Source: Alteromonas naphthalenivorans (GTDB lineage Bacteria > Pseudomonadota > Gammaproteobacteria > Enterobacterales > Alteromonadaceae). Taken from it: a DNA stretch of 64,000 bases. Shown one piece after another: positions 26,299 through 35,077 of the stretch. The first letter of the stretch is position 1; the number at the start of each line of letters is the position of its first letter. Location of the stretch: NCBI RefSeq assembly GCF_000213655.1, contig NC_015554.1, forward strand, positions 3,596,001 through 3,660,000, written 5' to 3'. The translations under genes and the position numbers were made by a program. Under the pieces are notes generated by a model that did no database searches, had not been told where the DNA came from, and saw only the letters and a list, made by a program, of their open reading frames with translations.

Positions 26299-27111
26299 GT
26301 GAAATCAATTCTCATTGCTGGGTTATTAGCGACAACTTTTAGCCTAGCCCACAGCGCAAATGCGGCCCCTCAAGGCCCCAAAATGCGTGATCATGCTCCT
26401 GGGATGGAAATGATCAAAACCTTAAGCCGCCTTTCTCTTTCTTCAGAGCAAATGGATGAGGTGAAAAAGCTTGTTACCGCGTTTAAAGCCAATCATGAAC
26501 GCCCAGACGCCTCGTCGGAGCACCCAGATAAGCCCGACCTCGCTACCCTTTCAGAAAGTGAAATTCGTAGCCTTGTTGAAACCAGGATACTGAAACAACA
26601 ATCGCGTCATTTTGCTATTGCAGAACTTCGCAGTGAGATTTACAACCTGCTTTCAGCGTCGCAACGTAACATGCTAACCGAGTTTGAAGCTAAACGAGAA
26701 GCCAAACGAGAAGTCGCGCACGGTGGGAAAAGAAATACTGTCAGAAGCGCTATGCGAGGCCAGCCGCCAAGAGGACCTCGCCTGCCGTTTGAAGAACTGC
26801 AACTGACTGACGAGCAGCTAGTATCACTTGAAACCTTAAACGCCACTTTTCGTGAAACCCGCTTTCAACATAAAGTCACAATGGATGCACTCAGAAACGC
26901 TGAGCAAGCCCTTGTGCGAAGTGGCAATTTCTCCGAATCTGCATGGGATGCACTTTATGCTGAATATAAAGATGATCTCGTTAATGCAGCAATAGAAAAC
27001 ATGACTCATAAACAAGCCACGTTTGCAGTGCTTACCGACGCACAGCAAGCCGAGGTATTGGAGAAGCGCGAAAACGTAGACGCGCTTCGCCGTTTGTTTA
27101 GCGATAATTAA
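26299..27111 (+). CDS. Periplasmic CpxP/Spy-family protein, enlarged
   Basis: A 270-residue exported protein of the Spy/CpxP family, whose members bind unfolded proteins in the periplasm and, for CpxP, damp the CpxA sensor. The GTG at 26299 with AAAGGAGA upstream gives a signal peptide (about 1-22, ending ANAA). LTxxQ-type motifs recur: LSLSSEQMDEVKKLV, LQLTDEQLVSL and LTDAQQAEVLEKRE. At 270 residues it is well above CpxP (166) and Spy (161) and seems to carry two helical Spy-like modules joined by an Arg/Gly/Pro-rich linker. No Cys is present. Divergence from cpxRA and a CpxR-like box support the role. Confidence 0.8.
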   Translation: MKSILIAGLLATTFSLAHSANAAPQGPKMRDHAPGMEMIKTLSRLSLSSEQMDEVKKLVTAFKANHERPDASSEHPDKPDLATLSESEIRSLVETRILKQQSRHFAIAELRSEIYNLLSASQRNMLTEFEAKREAKREVAHGGKRNTVRSAMRGQPPRGPRLPFEELQLTDEQLVSLETLNATFRETRFQHKVTMDALRNAEQALVRSGNFSESAWDALYAEYKDDLVNAAIENMTHKQATFAVLTDAQQAEVLEKRENVDALRRLFSDN

Positions 27112-27151
27112 GACTACTCGCTAGAAAAAGATAACAACTTGGAACGTAAGC

Positions 27152-27184
27152 AAAGACGCAAACTTTAGTTTGCGTCTTTTTTTT
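27152..27184. terminator. Bidirectional terminator between cpxP-like gene and flgT
   Basis: A perfect 12-bp stem AAAGACGCAAAC / GTTTGCGTCTTT with a TTTA loop, then further Ts on the plus strand. The flgT stop codon (27165-27167) lies in the loop, so the right arm is flgT 3' untranslated sequence. Confidence 0.9.
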
Positions 27185-28364
27185 GTACTGGCGAAACGAT
27201 GTCATATAAGTGAACTGCCGATTCTGCGCCTTCAACCTTTAATACACTCACTTCATCACCTAAATGGGTAATAGCAAACTGCCCATTCTCTACCGGCAAC
27301 ATCACGCTCTTAGTTGGCGATAGAAGTACCGGCAACGACTGCTGTTTGTATAACTGAAAGCTATCGCCTTCGCGAATACCTTGGGCAATACCTAAATCGA
27401 CAATCAACTGCTGGTTACTGGTATTAACCACCCGCGCAAAGGTAGGCTCGCAGGTAATGGCGGCAGAAATATCGGTTACCGCAGCATTTACGGTGTTTAA
27501 TACCATTCGCCCGTACTCGCTACGCCAAAATAAGCTGTTATTGGTATCCACTTGGTAGCTGTTTTCAAACTCCCAATCTGCTTCACTGTGATAACTGTCG
27601 TTATAAATGATACGTTGCCTGAAGGTATCTAGCACGAACACTTGAAGGGTAAAGTTGCGCCTAACCGCCACCTCGTCGCTGTCGAAAAAGGACTCACTTT
27701 GTGCTATTTGCTCAAACAAGCTTACATCTTTAATGTAGCCGAATAGTGCGAACTGCTGACCATAGGTATCGCGTAAGTAAGTCGATTTTTGTTGTAACTC
27801 TACGCCTGAGAGTGCTTCGGCAGACCACATATCGGCGCTAGCCATGGCTTGTGATATCTGCATGACATTAGGTGTATCCGCGGTATTTTTCAGTTGCTGC
27901 GCAAATCGTTGTGTAATGTGTTTACCAATATTATAAATACCGCCTGTGGCCGCCTGTCGTGAGTCGAGTAGGGCAAAATGAGTCACCAGTAAGCGCTTTT
28001 GAAAGCGATTGGGTTCACAATCAAACAAGGGTGTTAAATTGACATTCACCACTACCGATAGCACATTATCTTGAACACTTTCGCTAATGATTTCGACTCG
28101 CTGTATTCGGCCTGCGGTACGAAGCTCTGCTTTGCTGCTGAGTATTAACCCATCGATTAGAACATCTTCGGCGGCAATAACACTTCCGCTCTTATAAGAC
28201 GCATCCGCGATAGCATTTTTAATCACCGTAGGGCGCACAGAATCTAAGTCGGCACCGGTAAAATTAAGACTTGCTTCACCTTGTACCCATATGGCCATGG
28301 CCGTGCCATGCCACATAGTTATTATTGCTATACCTAGACGAAGATAGCCTTTCATGCTTTTCAC
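27165..28364 (-). CDS. flgT: Flagellar H-ring protein FlgT
   Basis: A 399-residue exported protein matching FlgT of Vibrio and Shewanella, which forms the H ring around the LP ring and supports assembly of sodium-driven polar flagella. A signal peptide (about 1-24, ending TAMA) precedes the typical start IWVQGEASLNF and a domain with NAIADASYKSGSVIAAEDV. The middle domain has the conserved Cys (LFDCEPNRFQKRLLV) and the C-terminal beta-rich domain contains NQQLIVDLGIAQGIREGDSF. It follows flgH by three bases, and flgH's end supplies its AGGTG ribosome site. Confidence 0.85.
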   Translation of the reverse strand: MKSMKGYLRLGIAIITMWHGTAMAIWVQGEASLNFTGADLDSVRPTVIKNAIADASYKSGSVIAAEDVLIDGLILSSKAELRTAGRIQRVEIISESVQDNVLSVVVNVNLTPLFDCEPNRFQKRLLVTHFALLDSRQAATGGIYNIGKHITQRFAQQLKNTADTPNVMQISQAMASADMWSAEALSGVELQQKSTYLRDTYGQQFALFGYIKDVSLFEQIAQSESFFDSDEVAVRRNFTLQVFVLDTFRQRIIYNDSYHSEADWEFENSYQVDTNNSLFWRSEYGRMVLNTVNAAVTDISAAITCEPTFARVVNTSNQQLIVDLGIAQGIREGDSFQLYKQQSLPVLLSPTKSVMLPVENGQFAITHLGDEVSVLKVEGAESAVHLYDIVSPVQKKDAN

Positions 28365-28367
28365 CTA

Positions 28368-29117
28368 CTAACCGAATATTGCGAACAATTTATCTATCAC
28401 AGAGCGCTCTTGATTCTCTTGCAAATCCCCAGTGCCGCTATATTCAATGAGTGCATTACCCACTTTTGAAGACACCACGGTATTGCTTTCATCAACATCT
28501 TGCTTGCGTACTTCACCTGAAAAACGAATATATTCTTTTCCTTTATTCATGGTTATCCATTTTTCCCCTGTGACCAGCAAGTTTCCTGCTGGCGTAATAG
28601 CGGTGACATAAACGGTAATGCTGCCTTGCAATGAGTTTGACTGGCTTGATTGTGCCGAACTGGTAAATTCGCTGTCCTGTTCATGGTCTACTTCAAGGTC
28701 ATCGCCTTCAATTTGAATTCCCCCTACCCGCACAGTTAAAGGTTCTATATCAAAGGTGCTGTTTTTATCTTGGTTGTAATCAAGTGACTTCTCAGACTGG
28801 GTGGTCTCATCCAGCTTTATTAAAATCATATCGCCCACTTTGTACTGGCTGTGGCGCTGGTACAGCCCCATGGCAAGCTCCGGATTAAACAAAGAGCCGC
28901 TAGGAATACGAACTTGTTCAACAGAATACGCCCGCGGCGGCGCATAAGTAGGATCGCCCGGAGCAGGTTCATCAGAGGTGGGCGATATAGCGCGCTGCTC
29001 TACTTTTGGATTAGTTGGACTGCTTGCCACCACTTCTTCTTCATGTGAAACCGTTTGGGCACAGCCGGTCATTGTAAAGATTAGGGCAAGAAACACTTTC
29101 TGGCATCGAATTTTCAT
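28368..29117 (-). CDS. flgH: Flagellar L-ring protein FlgH
   Basis: FlgH is the outer-membrane lipoprotein of the flagellar L ring. The 249-residue protein starts at the ATG at 29117; the longer upstream reading has no family counterpart. The lipobox TMTGC places the lipid-bearing Cys at 19. A Pro/Ser/Glu-rich linker follows, then the FlgH core: SGSLFNPELAMGLYQRHSQY, KVGDMILIKLDE, SLQGSITVYV, GNLLVTGEKWI, and IEYSGTGDL at the end. Oddly it is paired with flgT rather than with the rod and P-ring genes; no flgG or flgI is within the window. It could be a relocated sole copy or a second copy. Confidence 0.9.
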   Translation of the reverse strand: MKIRCQKVFLALIFTMTGCAQTVSHEEEVVASSPTNPKVEQRAISPTSDEPAPGDPTYAPPRAYSVEQVRIPSGSLFNPELAMGLYQRHSQYKVGDMILIKLDETTQSEKSLDYNQDKNSTFDIEPLTVRVGGIQIEGDDLEVDHEQDSEFTSSAQSSQSNSLQGSITVYVTAITPAGNLLVTGEKWITMNKGKEYIRFSGEVRKQDVDESNTVVSSKVGNALIEYSGTGDLQENQERSVIDKLFAIFG

Positions 29118-29276
29118 AATGTGCTCTGAAGGAAATAAAAAATAACGTTGATTAAGTGCCATCCATGACCCGAACAGGAGCAAGTTTAAACGAATAATTT
29201 CAACACGAAATACGTTCTTTAGTAACTTTGCAAAACCTTTACAAAACAATGATATGCCTGCGGGTATGGGGAAGTT

Positions 29277-30116
29277 ATGGCCATTGAAACATCTACACAA
29301 GGCACAATAAATTCGTTGCTTTCAGCAGTGCCATTAGCGGGGGAAAATTCCACCTCGAATACGGCAGAGGAAGCGGCAACTACTAGCCAGTCTTTGCCGT
29401 CTATGTTTGCCGCTTTGTTGTCAAATGAAGAAGCCAGCAATGACGACACGTCAGAAACGACAGATTCACAAAGCAGCACTACCACAAGTCAATTTGATAC
29501 CAGCTTGTTGTCGAACCTTGTCACCGATGACGCTATTAGTCTAATGCAAAACCAATTGCTTGGTGCGCTACAAAATAATGTCTTCGCGGCACTTACTGCG
29601 GCAGCATCAACGTCTTCTACCGACACTGCAACACAAGCATCAAGCAGCGCTGCCACTTCAACTACCACTTCAACTTCTGTTGAAGCAGCAACGACTGCAA
29701 CCGAAACAACCTCGATGTTCGATAACATGATGACATCGGCATTCGGTGAGGACGGACTGGGGCTGCAAGACGGATTCGACGCGCTCAACATTGTGAACCA
29801 TTTGCCGGTAGTGTCTGATATTTATGAGGCGACGACATCAAGCCATATTGCAGCGGCATCCAGTATGGCAGGCAGCTTCTTATATGGCGGACTCGGTGGT
29901 TTGCTTTATAACGCCGTCGACCTAACCGTAGAGGGGCTTACCGGTAAGAGTATCTCAAATAATTTATGGGATGCGGGCAAACAAATAATTAATGGCAATG
30001 CCACCACTGAAAGCACAGGTGAAAATAGCCTAATGATAGATGCGGCCGATGGCGAGACATCATCAACACCTGCTAGTGACGTTTATGAATTTGTACGTCG
30101 ACAAGCTGGGGGCTAA
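29277..30116 (+). CDS. Low-complexity Ser/Thr/Ala-rich protein with glycine-rich end
   Basis: A 279-residue protein with no signal peptide. Residues 1-150 are Ser/Thr/Ala/Glu-rich with runs such as TTSTSVEAATTATETTS and few large residues, so they are probably disordered. Residues 185-225 form a hydrophobic stretch with small-residue spacing (ASSMAGSFLYGGLGGLLYNA) that could enter a membrane or pack as a glycine zipper; a short polar tail ends FVRRQAGG. It diverges from flgH with 159 bases between. I do not recognise a family; a surface, motility or export-substrate role is only a guess from the neighbour and composition. Confidence 0.7.
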   Translation: MAIETSTQGTINSLLSAVPLAGENSTSNTAEEAATTSQSLPSMFAALLSNEEASNDDTSETTDSQSSTTTSQFDTSLLSNLVTDDAISLMQNQLLGALQNNVFAALTAAASTSSTDTATQASSSAATSTTTSTSVEAATTATETTSMFDNMMTSAFGEDGLGLQDGFDALNIVNHLPVVSDIYEATTSSHIAAASSMAGSFLYGGLGGLLYNAVDLTVEGLTGKSISNNLWDAGKQIINGNATTESTGENSLMIDAADGETSSTPASDVYEFVRRQAGG

Positions 30117-30157
30117 GGGGTTACGCAAACTTTGGGGAGGTAACGTACGAGAGCTAT

Positions 30158-30184
30158 AAGCGGCGGTTAGCGCCGCCACGCTTA
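30158..30184. terminator. GC-rich hairpin between convergent genes
   Basis: AAGCGGCGG and CCGCC-A-CGCTT form a stem with one bulged base at the junction of the gene ending at 30116 and the convergent mgsA. No good T run is present on either strand, so termination is only likely. Confidence 0.4.
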
Positions 30185-30592
30185 AAAATTGGGTTTGATT
30201 GGTTTGTATTCAGACGATAAGAAAAGCGGAGATGTTACCATTAAATCGGCGGTGGCTGGTGTACATGCCACTGGCACATTCCACACTGAACATAATCGCA
30301 ATAGTGCGCGAACATCAGGATCGTGAGGCGCTGCATTTAATGGATCCCAAAAGAAAAACAGCGCATCAAGCCTGTTTTCAGCGATTAATGCACCAATTTG
30401 CTGATCGCCGCCAAGTGGTCCACTTTTAAACCGTTTTACTTCTAATCCAGTTTCGTCACTGATGAGCCCGCCCGTAGTGCCAGTTGCCACTAGGTCACAT
30501 TGCTTCATTATTTCGATGTGATTATGTACCCATGCAAGTAATTCGGGCTTTTTATGATCGTGAGCCACCAGCGCAACGGTAAGTTTACTCAT
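30182..30592 (-). CDS. mgsA: Methylglyoxal synthase
   Basis: MgsA converts dihydroxyacetone phosphate to methylglyoxal, a bypass that frees phosphate when sugar phosphates build up. The 136-residue protein has the start [18 protein letters not shown], the phosphate-binding TGTTGGLI and the catalytic Asp63 in [14 protein letters not shown], then [16 protein letters not shown]. The ATG at 30592 gives the family start; a GTG at 30607 would add five residues. It is divergent from the arg operon and ends in a GC-rich hairpin. Confidence 0.95.
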   Translation of the reverse strand: MSKLTVALVAHDHKKPELLAWVHNHIEIMKQCDLVATGTTGGLISDETGLEVKRFKSGPLGGDQQIGALIAENRLDALFFFWDPLNAAPHDPDVRALLRLCSVWNVPVACTPATADLMVTSPLFLSSEYKPIKPNF

Positions 30593-30607
30593 ACTTAGAA
30601 ATTCCAC

Positions 30608-30779
30608 CTGTCGATTGTTTAACCATGCTTAATCTGTATCATCGCCGATTTATGCGATAATTAGTATAAATATTCAGTTTTATACACTCAATTGTCAACA
30701 TTATGTCATATCTCAGTGGCTACTATAGGTAAAACTCTTACCCATCTGTTTATTGGTATATCTGTAGCGCTCAAGACCA
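30608..30779. other. Upstream part of the mgsA-argC intergenic region
   Basis: AT-rich sequence between mgsA and the arg control region. A lone ARG-box-like palindrome (AGTAT-AAAT-ATTCA, 30663-30676) is present without a partner at 21 bases. No gene is seen. Confidence 0.4.
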
Positions 30780-30814
30780 AAAATATTTATACATTTTTAT
30801 TGCATAAATATTCC
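30780..30814 (+). promoter_or_regulatory. Pair of ARG-box-like operators
   Basis: Two sites resemble the ArgR half-site pattern TGAAT-N4-ATTCA: AAAAT-ATTT-ATACA (30780-30793) and TGCAT-AAAT-ATTCC (30801-30814). Their centres are exactly 21 bases apart, the standard spacing of ArgR box pairs. A TATAAG at 30816 may be the -10 box, so bound ArgR would cover the promoter. Each site has mismatches, so this is a good but not certain call. Confidence 0.6.
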
Positions 30815-30886
30815 ATATAAGTAAACTAGTCGACGGTTAAGGCATCCATCCCATTTTTAGGGTTGATACAGACACAGGAAGCACTG

Positions 30887-31012
30887 ATGACACAACCAAC
30901 TCTCGTTCGTGGTAGTAATACTGGGAACGTCAATGAGTTAACCACTCCCCTGGATAGCTGCACATTGCATTGCTTGCGACGACGAATGTCTGCGATTATG
31001 CTTTTTCGGTAG
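30887..31012 (+). CDS. Putative arginine-rich leader peptide of the arg operon
   Basis: An ATG with AGGAAG five bases upstream opens a 41-codon frame in the argC leader. Arg is at residues 8, 31, 32, 33 and 41; residues 31-33 are three consecutive CGA codons and residue 41 (CGG) is the last before TAG. The C-terminal part reads TLHCLRRRMSAIMLFR. The stop codon ends two bases before the left arm of a long hairpin with a T run. This layout suggests that ribosome position on the leader decides whether the arg genes are transcribed. The ending recalls E. coli MgtL (RRRLKLFR) and loosely SpeFL (HIRR...IM.F), but homology is not shown. No conservation test was possible. Confidence 0.6.
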   Translation: MTQPTLVRGSNTGNVNELTTPLDSCTLHCLRRRMSAIMLFR

Positions 31013-31014
31013 CA

Positions 31015-31096
31015 CACTTTTTACCTTTGTAATGTGGTAGCGGTTAGGCAATGCATTTCGCCAAATCAGTTTACAAAGGTAAAAAGTGATTTTTTT
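31015..31096 (+). terminator. Leader terminator (putative attenuator) before argC
   Basis: CACTTTTTACCTTTGTAA (31015-31032) pairs perfectly over 18 bases with 31071-31088 across a 38-base loop, and a run of seven Ts follows (31090-31096). GGTTAGGC / GCCAAATC can partly pair inside the loop. The T run ends 23 bases before the argC ATG. A terminator here, right after a leader ORF, fits an attenuator. I did not find a clear competing antiterminator by eye. A terminal-inverted-repeat element is an alternative reading. Confidence 0.7.
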
Positions 31097-31119
31097 CTCC
31101 ATTTATTGAATTTCTCATT

Positions 31120-32133
31120 ATGTATAACGTATCGATTATTGGTGCCAGTGGTTACACCGGCGCACAGCTAGTTCAATTAGTTCATCAACATCCTGCTTTG
31201 TCGCTTGAGGGTACTTATGTTTCAGAAAACAGTGCCGATGCGGGAAAAAACATTGCGGCTCTTCATGGCAACCTAGCACACCTCAACTATACGTTGACGC
31301 CTATTAGTAATGACATATTAGTAGAGTTGGCGACGGAGATGGACTTCGTATTACTGGCCACGCCACATGAAGCCAGCCACGATTGGATGGAAACCTTGTC
31401 TGCGGGCAAAGCAAAAATACTCGACTTATCTGGTGCGTTTAGAATTAAAGATACCCAAGTCTTTGAGCAGTTTTATGGTTTCCCTCATACCGCAACAACA
31501 AGTTTGAAAAAAGCGATATACGGGCTGGCTGAATGGTACGAAGACGATATTGCACAAGCCGATATTATTGCCGTACCTGGCTGCTACCCAACTGCGAGTT
31601 TGTCAGCGCTAAAACCTTTGGCTGCGAGTGGCCTATTAGATGATGCGGTTCGCCCTGTGATCAATGCGGTATCGGGTGTATCCGGTGCCGGCCGAAAAGC
31701 CAGCCTAACGTCAAGCTTCTATGAAGTGAGCTTGCAAGCTTATGGTGTGCTCGGTCATCGCCATACGCCAGAAATTGAAGCTTATTTAGCGACACCGGTT
31801 ATATTTACACCTCATTTAGGCAACTTTAAACGGGGCATACTTGCCACTGTTACCGTTAAGCTTAATCAAGGAGTGACTAGCGCTCAACTAGATGCTGCAT
31901 TTACCGAAGCTTATGCTAATGCGCCAATAGTAAGGTTACGTGCTAGCTTCCCCAAAATTGACGATGTGGCGCATACGCCTTTTGTTGATTTACACTGGAA
32001 GTTTGATGAAGCATCTGGTTATGCAGTTATTACGGCTGCTATCGACAACGTCATGAAGGGGGCAGCATCGCAGGCAATTCAATGCCTTAATATTATGACT
32101 GCCCAACCGGTTGAAACAGGACTCGTGCAATAA
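31120..32133 (+). CDS. argC: N-acetyl-gamma-glutamyl-phosphate reductase
   Basis: ArgC reduces N-acetylglutamyl phosphate to the semialdehyde, the third step of arginine synthesis. The 337-residue protein has the NADP motif [12 protein letters not shown] at its start, the catalytic Cys155 in [10 protein letters not shown], and [11 protein letters not shown] with the conserved His pair. It lacks a strong ribosome site, which may matter for control by the leader upstream. It is the first gene of argC-B-F-G-H-A; argB overlaps its stop by one base. Confidence 0.96.
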   Translation: MYNVSIIGASGYTGAQLVQLVHQHPALSLEGTYVSENSADAGKNIAALHGNLAHLNYTLTPISNDILVELATEMDFVLLATPHEASHDWMETLSAGKAKILDLSGAFRIKDTQVFEQFYGFPHTATTSLKKAIYGLAEWYEDDIAQADIIAVPGCYPTASLSALKPLAASGLLDDAVRPVINAVSGVSGAGRKASLTSSFYEVSLQAYGVLGHRHTPEIEAYLATPVIFTPHLGNFKRGILATVTVKLNQGVTSAQLDAAFTEAYANAPIVRLRASFPKIDDVAHTPFVDLHWKFDEASGYAVITAAIDNVMKGAASQAIQCLNIMTAQPVETGLVQ

Positions 32134-32939
32134 TGAACAGTTCACCTGTAGTAATTAAAGTAGGTGGCGCGTTGCTAGACGACGCAGCCGCAATGCAAAA
32201 GCTATTTTTAAGCATTAAACAAGTTAGCGAATCGCGCCCTGTTGCCGTGGTTCACGGTGGCGGCCCTTTGGTTGAAACCCTGATGGCAAGTTTAGGTTTA
32301 GCAAGCACCAAAATTGATGGTCTTCGGGTAACGCCTGATGAACATATGCCTTATATCTGTGGTGCGTTGGCGGGAGCGGCAAACAAACAACTATGTGCTG
32401 CGGCGATTGCCTCAGGATTAACGCCCGTCGGCCTTTCTTTACTTGATGGCAATATGGTAGTGTGCCAACCGATGGCACAGAAGTATGGCGCTGTAGGTAT
32501 TCCTTCAACTGCCGATGCTTCTTTCCTTAAGAGTGCGCTAGCGCAAGCCACATTACCGATAATAAGCTCAATTGGCAGCAGCCCTGAAGGGCGTTTGTTA
32601 AATATAAACGCAGATCAAGCCGCCACTGTCGTTGCCGAGTTGCTTGATGCTGAATTGCTGTTGTTATCGAACGTTGATGGCGTACTTGATGCTGATAAGC
32701 AGCTTATTGAAGTGCTTGAGCAAGACTCAATTGCCGAGCTTGCAAAAGCTGGGGTAATTACTGATGGTATGAAAGTTAAGGTAGATGCCGCGTTGCAGTC
32801 TGCCAATACCCTTGGACTCCCTGTTTATATTGCTAGCTGGACAGCGGACATTACTGACATTTTAAATAAGATTACGGGCACGCAGATATTACCTAAATCG
32901 CAAGCACCGGAACATGGCGTACTAGGAGACGCATTATGA
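32133..32939 (+). CDS. argB: Acetylglutamate kinase
   Basis: ArgB phosphorylates N-acetylglutamate, the second step of arginine synthesis. The 268-residue amino-acid-kinase fold protein has [11 protein letters not shown] at its start, [12 protein letters not shown], and [17 protein letters not shown] with LSNVDGVLD. Its length matches the short, arginine-insensitive E. coli type (258) rather than the long feedback-inhibited form, as expected with a separate ArgA. It starts in the argC stop codon (TAATG) and its own end overlaps argF by four bases. Confidence 0.96.
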   Translation: MNSSPVVIKVGGALLDDAAAMQKLFLSIKQVSESRPVAVVHGGGPLVETLMASLGLASTKIDGLRVTPDEHMPYICGALAGAANKQLCAAAIASGLTPVGLSLLDGNMVVCQPMAQKYGAVGIPSTADASFLKSALAQATLPIISSIGSSPEGRLLNINADQAATVVAELLDAELLLLSNVDGVLDADKQLIEVLEQDSIAELAKAGVITDGMKVKVDAALQSANTLGLPVYIASWTADITDILNKITGTQILPKSQAPEHGVLGDAL

Positions 32940-33847
32940 AACAAGACCTACTGACTTTTTCCAATTGGACACCCGAAGCAATGCATAAGTTGTTGAATTT
33001 GGCTGTTGAAATTAAACAATCACCTTCAAGCTACAGCAATGTATTAGCCGGAAAATCGGTAGTCGCCTTGTTCGAAAAGCCTTCTTTGCGTACCCGTGTC
33101 AGCTTCGATATTGGTATTAACCGCTTAGGCGGCCACATGGTTTATTTAGATAGCCAAGGTGGCAAGCTTGCTGGCCGTGAGGACGCGGTTGATATGGCAG
33201 CTAATCTAGCATGCTGGGCTGATGCTATTGTTGCTCGTGTATTTTCTCACAGCACACTAGAGCAGTTTTCTGCTGCCTCTAAAGTACCTGTAGTCAACGC
33301 ACTGTGCGATAAGTATCACCCATGCCAAGCATTGGCCGATTACCTTACCGTATTTGAACGTTTTGGTAAGACCCAAGGCATTACCATGGCCTACATTGGT
33401 GATGGCAATAATGTGACTCACTCTTTGTTAATTGCAGGCGCGTTATTAGGATGCAATCAAGTAGTGGTTACCCCTGAAGGTCACGAATGTGATGCCGAGA
33501 TTGTCGCGCATGCTAAAAAGCTTGCCGAGCAAACTGGCGCAACTATTGTTGAAAGCTATGATGTTAGCGCAGCCGACGGTTCTGACGTTATTTACGCTGA
33601 TACCTGGTTGTCGATGGGTGACGAAACACCGCTGGCTGATATCAAAGCGAAGTTTATGCCTTACCAGGTGAATGAAGCGTTGATGGAATCTACCGGTGCA
33701 AGCTATGTAATGCACTGCCAACCGGCACACCGCGACCTAGAAATTACAGGCTCGTTGATTGATAGCGACAAGTCGTTATTGATGCAACAAGCCGAAAATA
33801 GAATGCATGGCCAAAACGCCATTCTCACTCAATTATTAAGTGCCTAA
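32936..33847 (+). CDS. argF: Ornithine carbamoyltransferase
   Basis: ArgF joins ornithine and carbamoyl phosphate to give citrulline. The 303-residue protein has the carbamoyl-phosphate motif [11 protein letters not shown] (family SxRTR), [28 protein letters not shown], and [12 protein letters not shown] carrying the ornithine-domain Cys. The order argF after argB and before argG is typical of Alteromonadales and Vibrionales arg operons. Overlap with argB is ATGA, so translation is coupled. Confidence 0.96.
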   Translation: MKQDLLTFSNWTPEAMHKLLNLAVEIKQSPSSYSNVLAGKSVVALFEKPSLRTRVSFDIGINRLGGHMVYLDSQGGKLAGREDAVDMAANLACWADAIVARVFSHSTLEQFSAASKVPVVNALCDKYHPCQALADYLTVFERFGKTQGITMAYIGDGNNVTHSLLIAGALLGCNQVVVTPEGHECDAEIVAHAKKLAEQTGATIVESYDVSAADGSDVIYADTWLSMGDETPLADIKAKFMPYQVNEALMESTGASYVMHCQPAHRDLEITGSLIDSDKSLLMQQAENRMHGQNAILTQLLSA

Positions 33848-33861
33848 GAGGACTCTTTTAG

Positions 33862-35067
33862 ATGCAAAACGTAAAGAAAATCGTACTCGCCTATTCAGGT
33901 GGTCTTGACACTTCAGCCATCATTCCATGGCTTAAAGAAAACTATAACTGCGAAGTCGTTGCCTTTGCGGCCGATGTCGGCCAAGGCGACGAAGAGCTTG
34001 AAGGCTTACACGAGAAAGCGATTGCTTCTGGTGCTAGCGAATGTCACATCGTTGACTTGAAAGAAGAGTTCGTACGCGAATACATCTATCCAACGATTAA
34101 AACCGGTGCGGTATACGAAGGTGAATATCTACTAGGTACGTCTATGGCGCGCCCTGTTATTGCAAAAGCTCAGGTAGAAATTGCCCTTAAAGTAGGTGCA
34201 GATGCACTTTGCCACGGTTGTACGGGTAAAGGTAACGACCAAGTACGTTTTGAAAGTACGTTTGCAGCCCTTGCACCACAGCTTACGGTAATTGCGCCAT
34301 GGCGTGAGTGGGACATGGTATCTCGTGAAGACCTATTAGCTTACTTAGCTGAACGTAATATCGAAACCACAGCGTCTGCTACCAAAATTTACAGCCGCGA
34401 TGCAAACGCATGGCATATTTCTCACGAAGGTGGGGAATTAGAAGATCCATGGCAAGAGCCTACTAAGCAAATATGGACGATGACGGTTGACCCAGAAGAT
34501 GCACCAGATGCGCCAGAACGCGTCACGCTTTCTTTCAACGAAGGTGAACTTACTCACGTTGACGGTGAAGCTTTATCGCCTTACCAAGCGTTGGTTAAGC
34601 TAAACACAGTGGCAGCTGCACATGGCGTTGGCCGTATCGACATTGTTGAAAACCGTTTGGTTGGCATGAAGTCTCGTGGTTGTTATGAAACACCAGGGGG
34701 CACGGTAATGCTTAAAGCATACAAAGCCCTTGAAACGATGGTGCTTGATAAAGCCGCGCTTAAATACCGTGAGCAAATTGGCCTTGAGTTCTCGCACGTA
34801 ATGTACGACGGCCGTTGGTTCACTGCCTTAAATGATGCCTTACTAGCGGGCGCAGAATCTTTCGCTAAGAAAGTGACTGGCGACATTGTAGTGAAGCTTT
34901 ATAAAGGTCAGGCTACTGTTACTCAACGCCGTTCACCGAACAGCCTTTACTCTGAAGATTTTGCTACCTTTGGTGCAGATGATGTTTACGACCAAAAACA
35001 CGCTGAGGGCTTTATTCGCCTATTCAGTCTTTCAAGTCGTATTGCTGCATTGAAAAATCAAGGTTAA
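33862..35067 (+). CDS. argG: Argininosuccinate synthase
   Basis: ArgG condenses citrulline and aspartate using ATP. The 401-residue protein is the short bacterial type, with the P-loop-like [16 protein letters not shown] at its start, [13 protein letters not shown], and [17 protein letters not shown]. It is 14 bases after argF. Codon use looks highly adapted (few rare codons), consistent with strong expression. Confidence 0.97.
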   Translation: MQNVKKIVLAYSGGLDTSAIIPWLKENYNCEVVAFAADVGQGDEELEGLHEKAIASGASECHIVDLKEEFVREYIYPTIKTGAVYEGEYLLGTSMARPVIAKAQVEIALKVGADALCHGCTGKGNDQVRFESTFAALAPQLTVIAPWREWDMVSREDLLAYLAERNIETTASATKIYSRDANAWHISHEGGELEDPWQEPTKQIWTMTVDPEDAPDAPERVTLSFNEGELTHVDGEALSPYQALVKLNTVAAAHGVGRIDIVENRLVGMKSRGCYETPGGTVMLKAYKALETMVLDKAALKYREQIGLEFSHVMYDGRWFTALNDALLAGAESFAKKVTGDIVVKLYKGQATVTQRRSPNSLYSEDFATFGADDVYDQKHAEGFIRLFSLSSRIAALKNQG

Positions 35068-35077
35068 GGAGTAACAC

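Noticed and set aside
28368..29300. Longer 310-residue reading of flgH
   Set aside because: The lipoprotein signal begins at the ATG at 29117; the extra 61 residues have no family match.
30826..31017. 63-codon minus-strand frame opposite the arg leader
   Set aside because: It mirrors the plus-strand leader ORF, has no ribosome site, and is less consistent with the hairpin layout.
31015..31088. Long inverted repeat as a miniature transposable element
   Set aside because: No flanking target duplication is visible and the T run on the argC side fits a terminator better. A genome-wide search for other copies would settle it.
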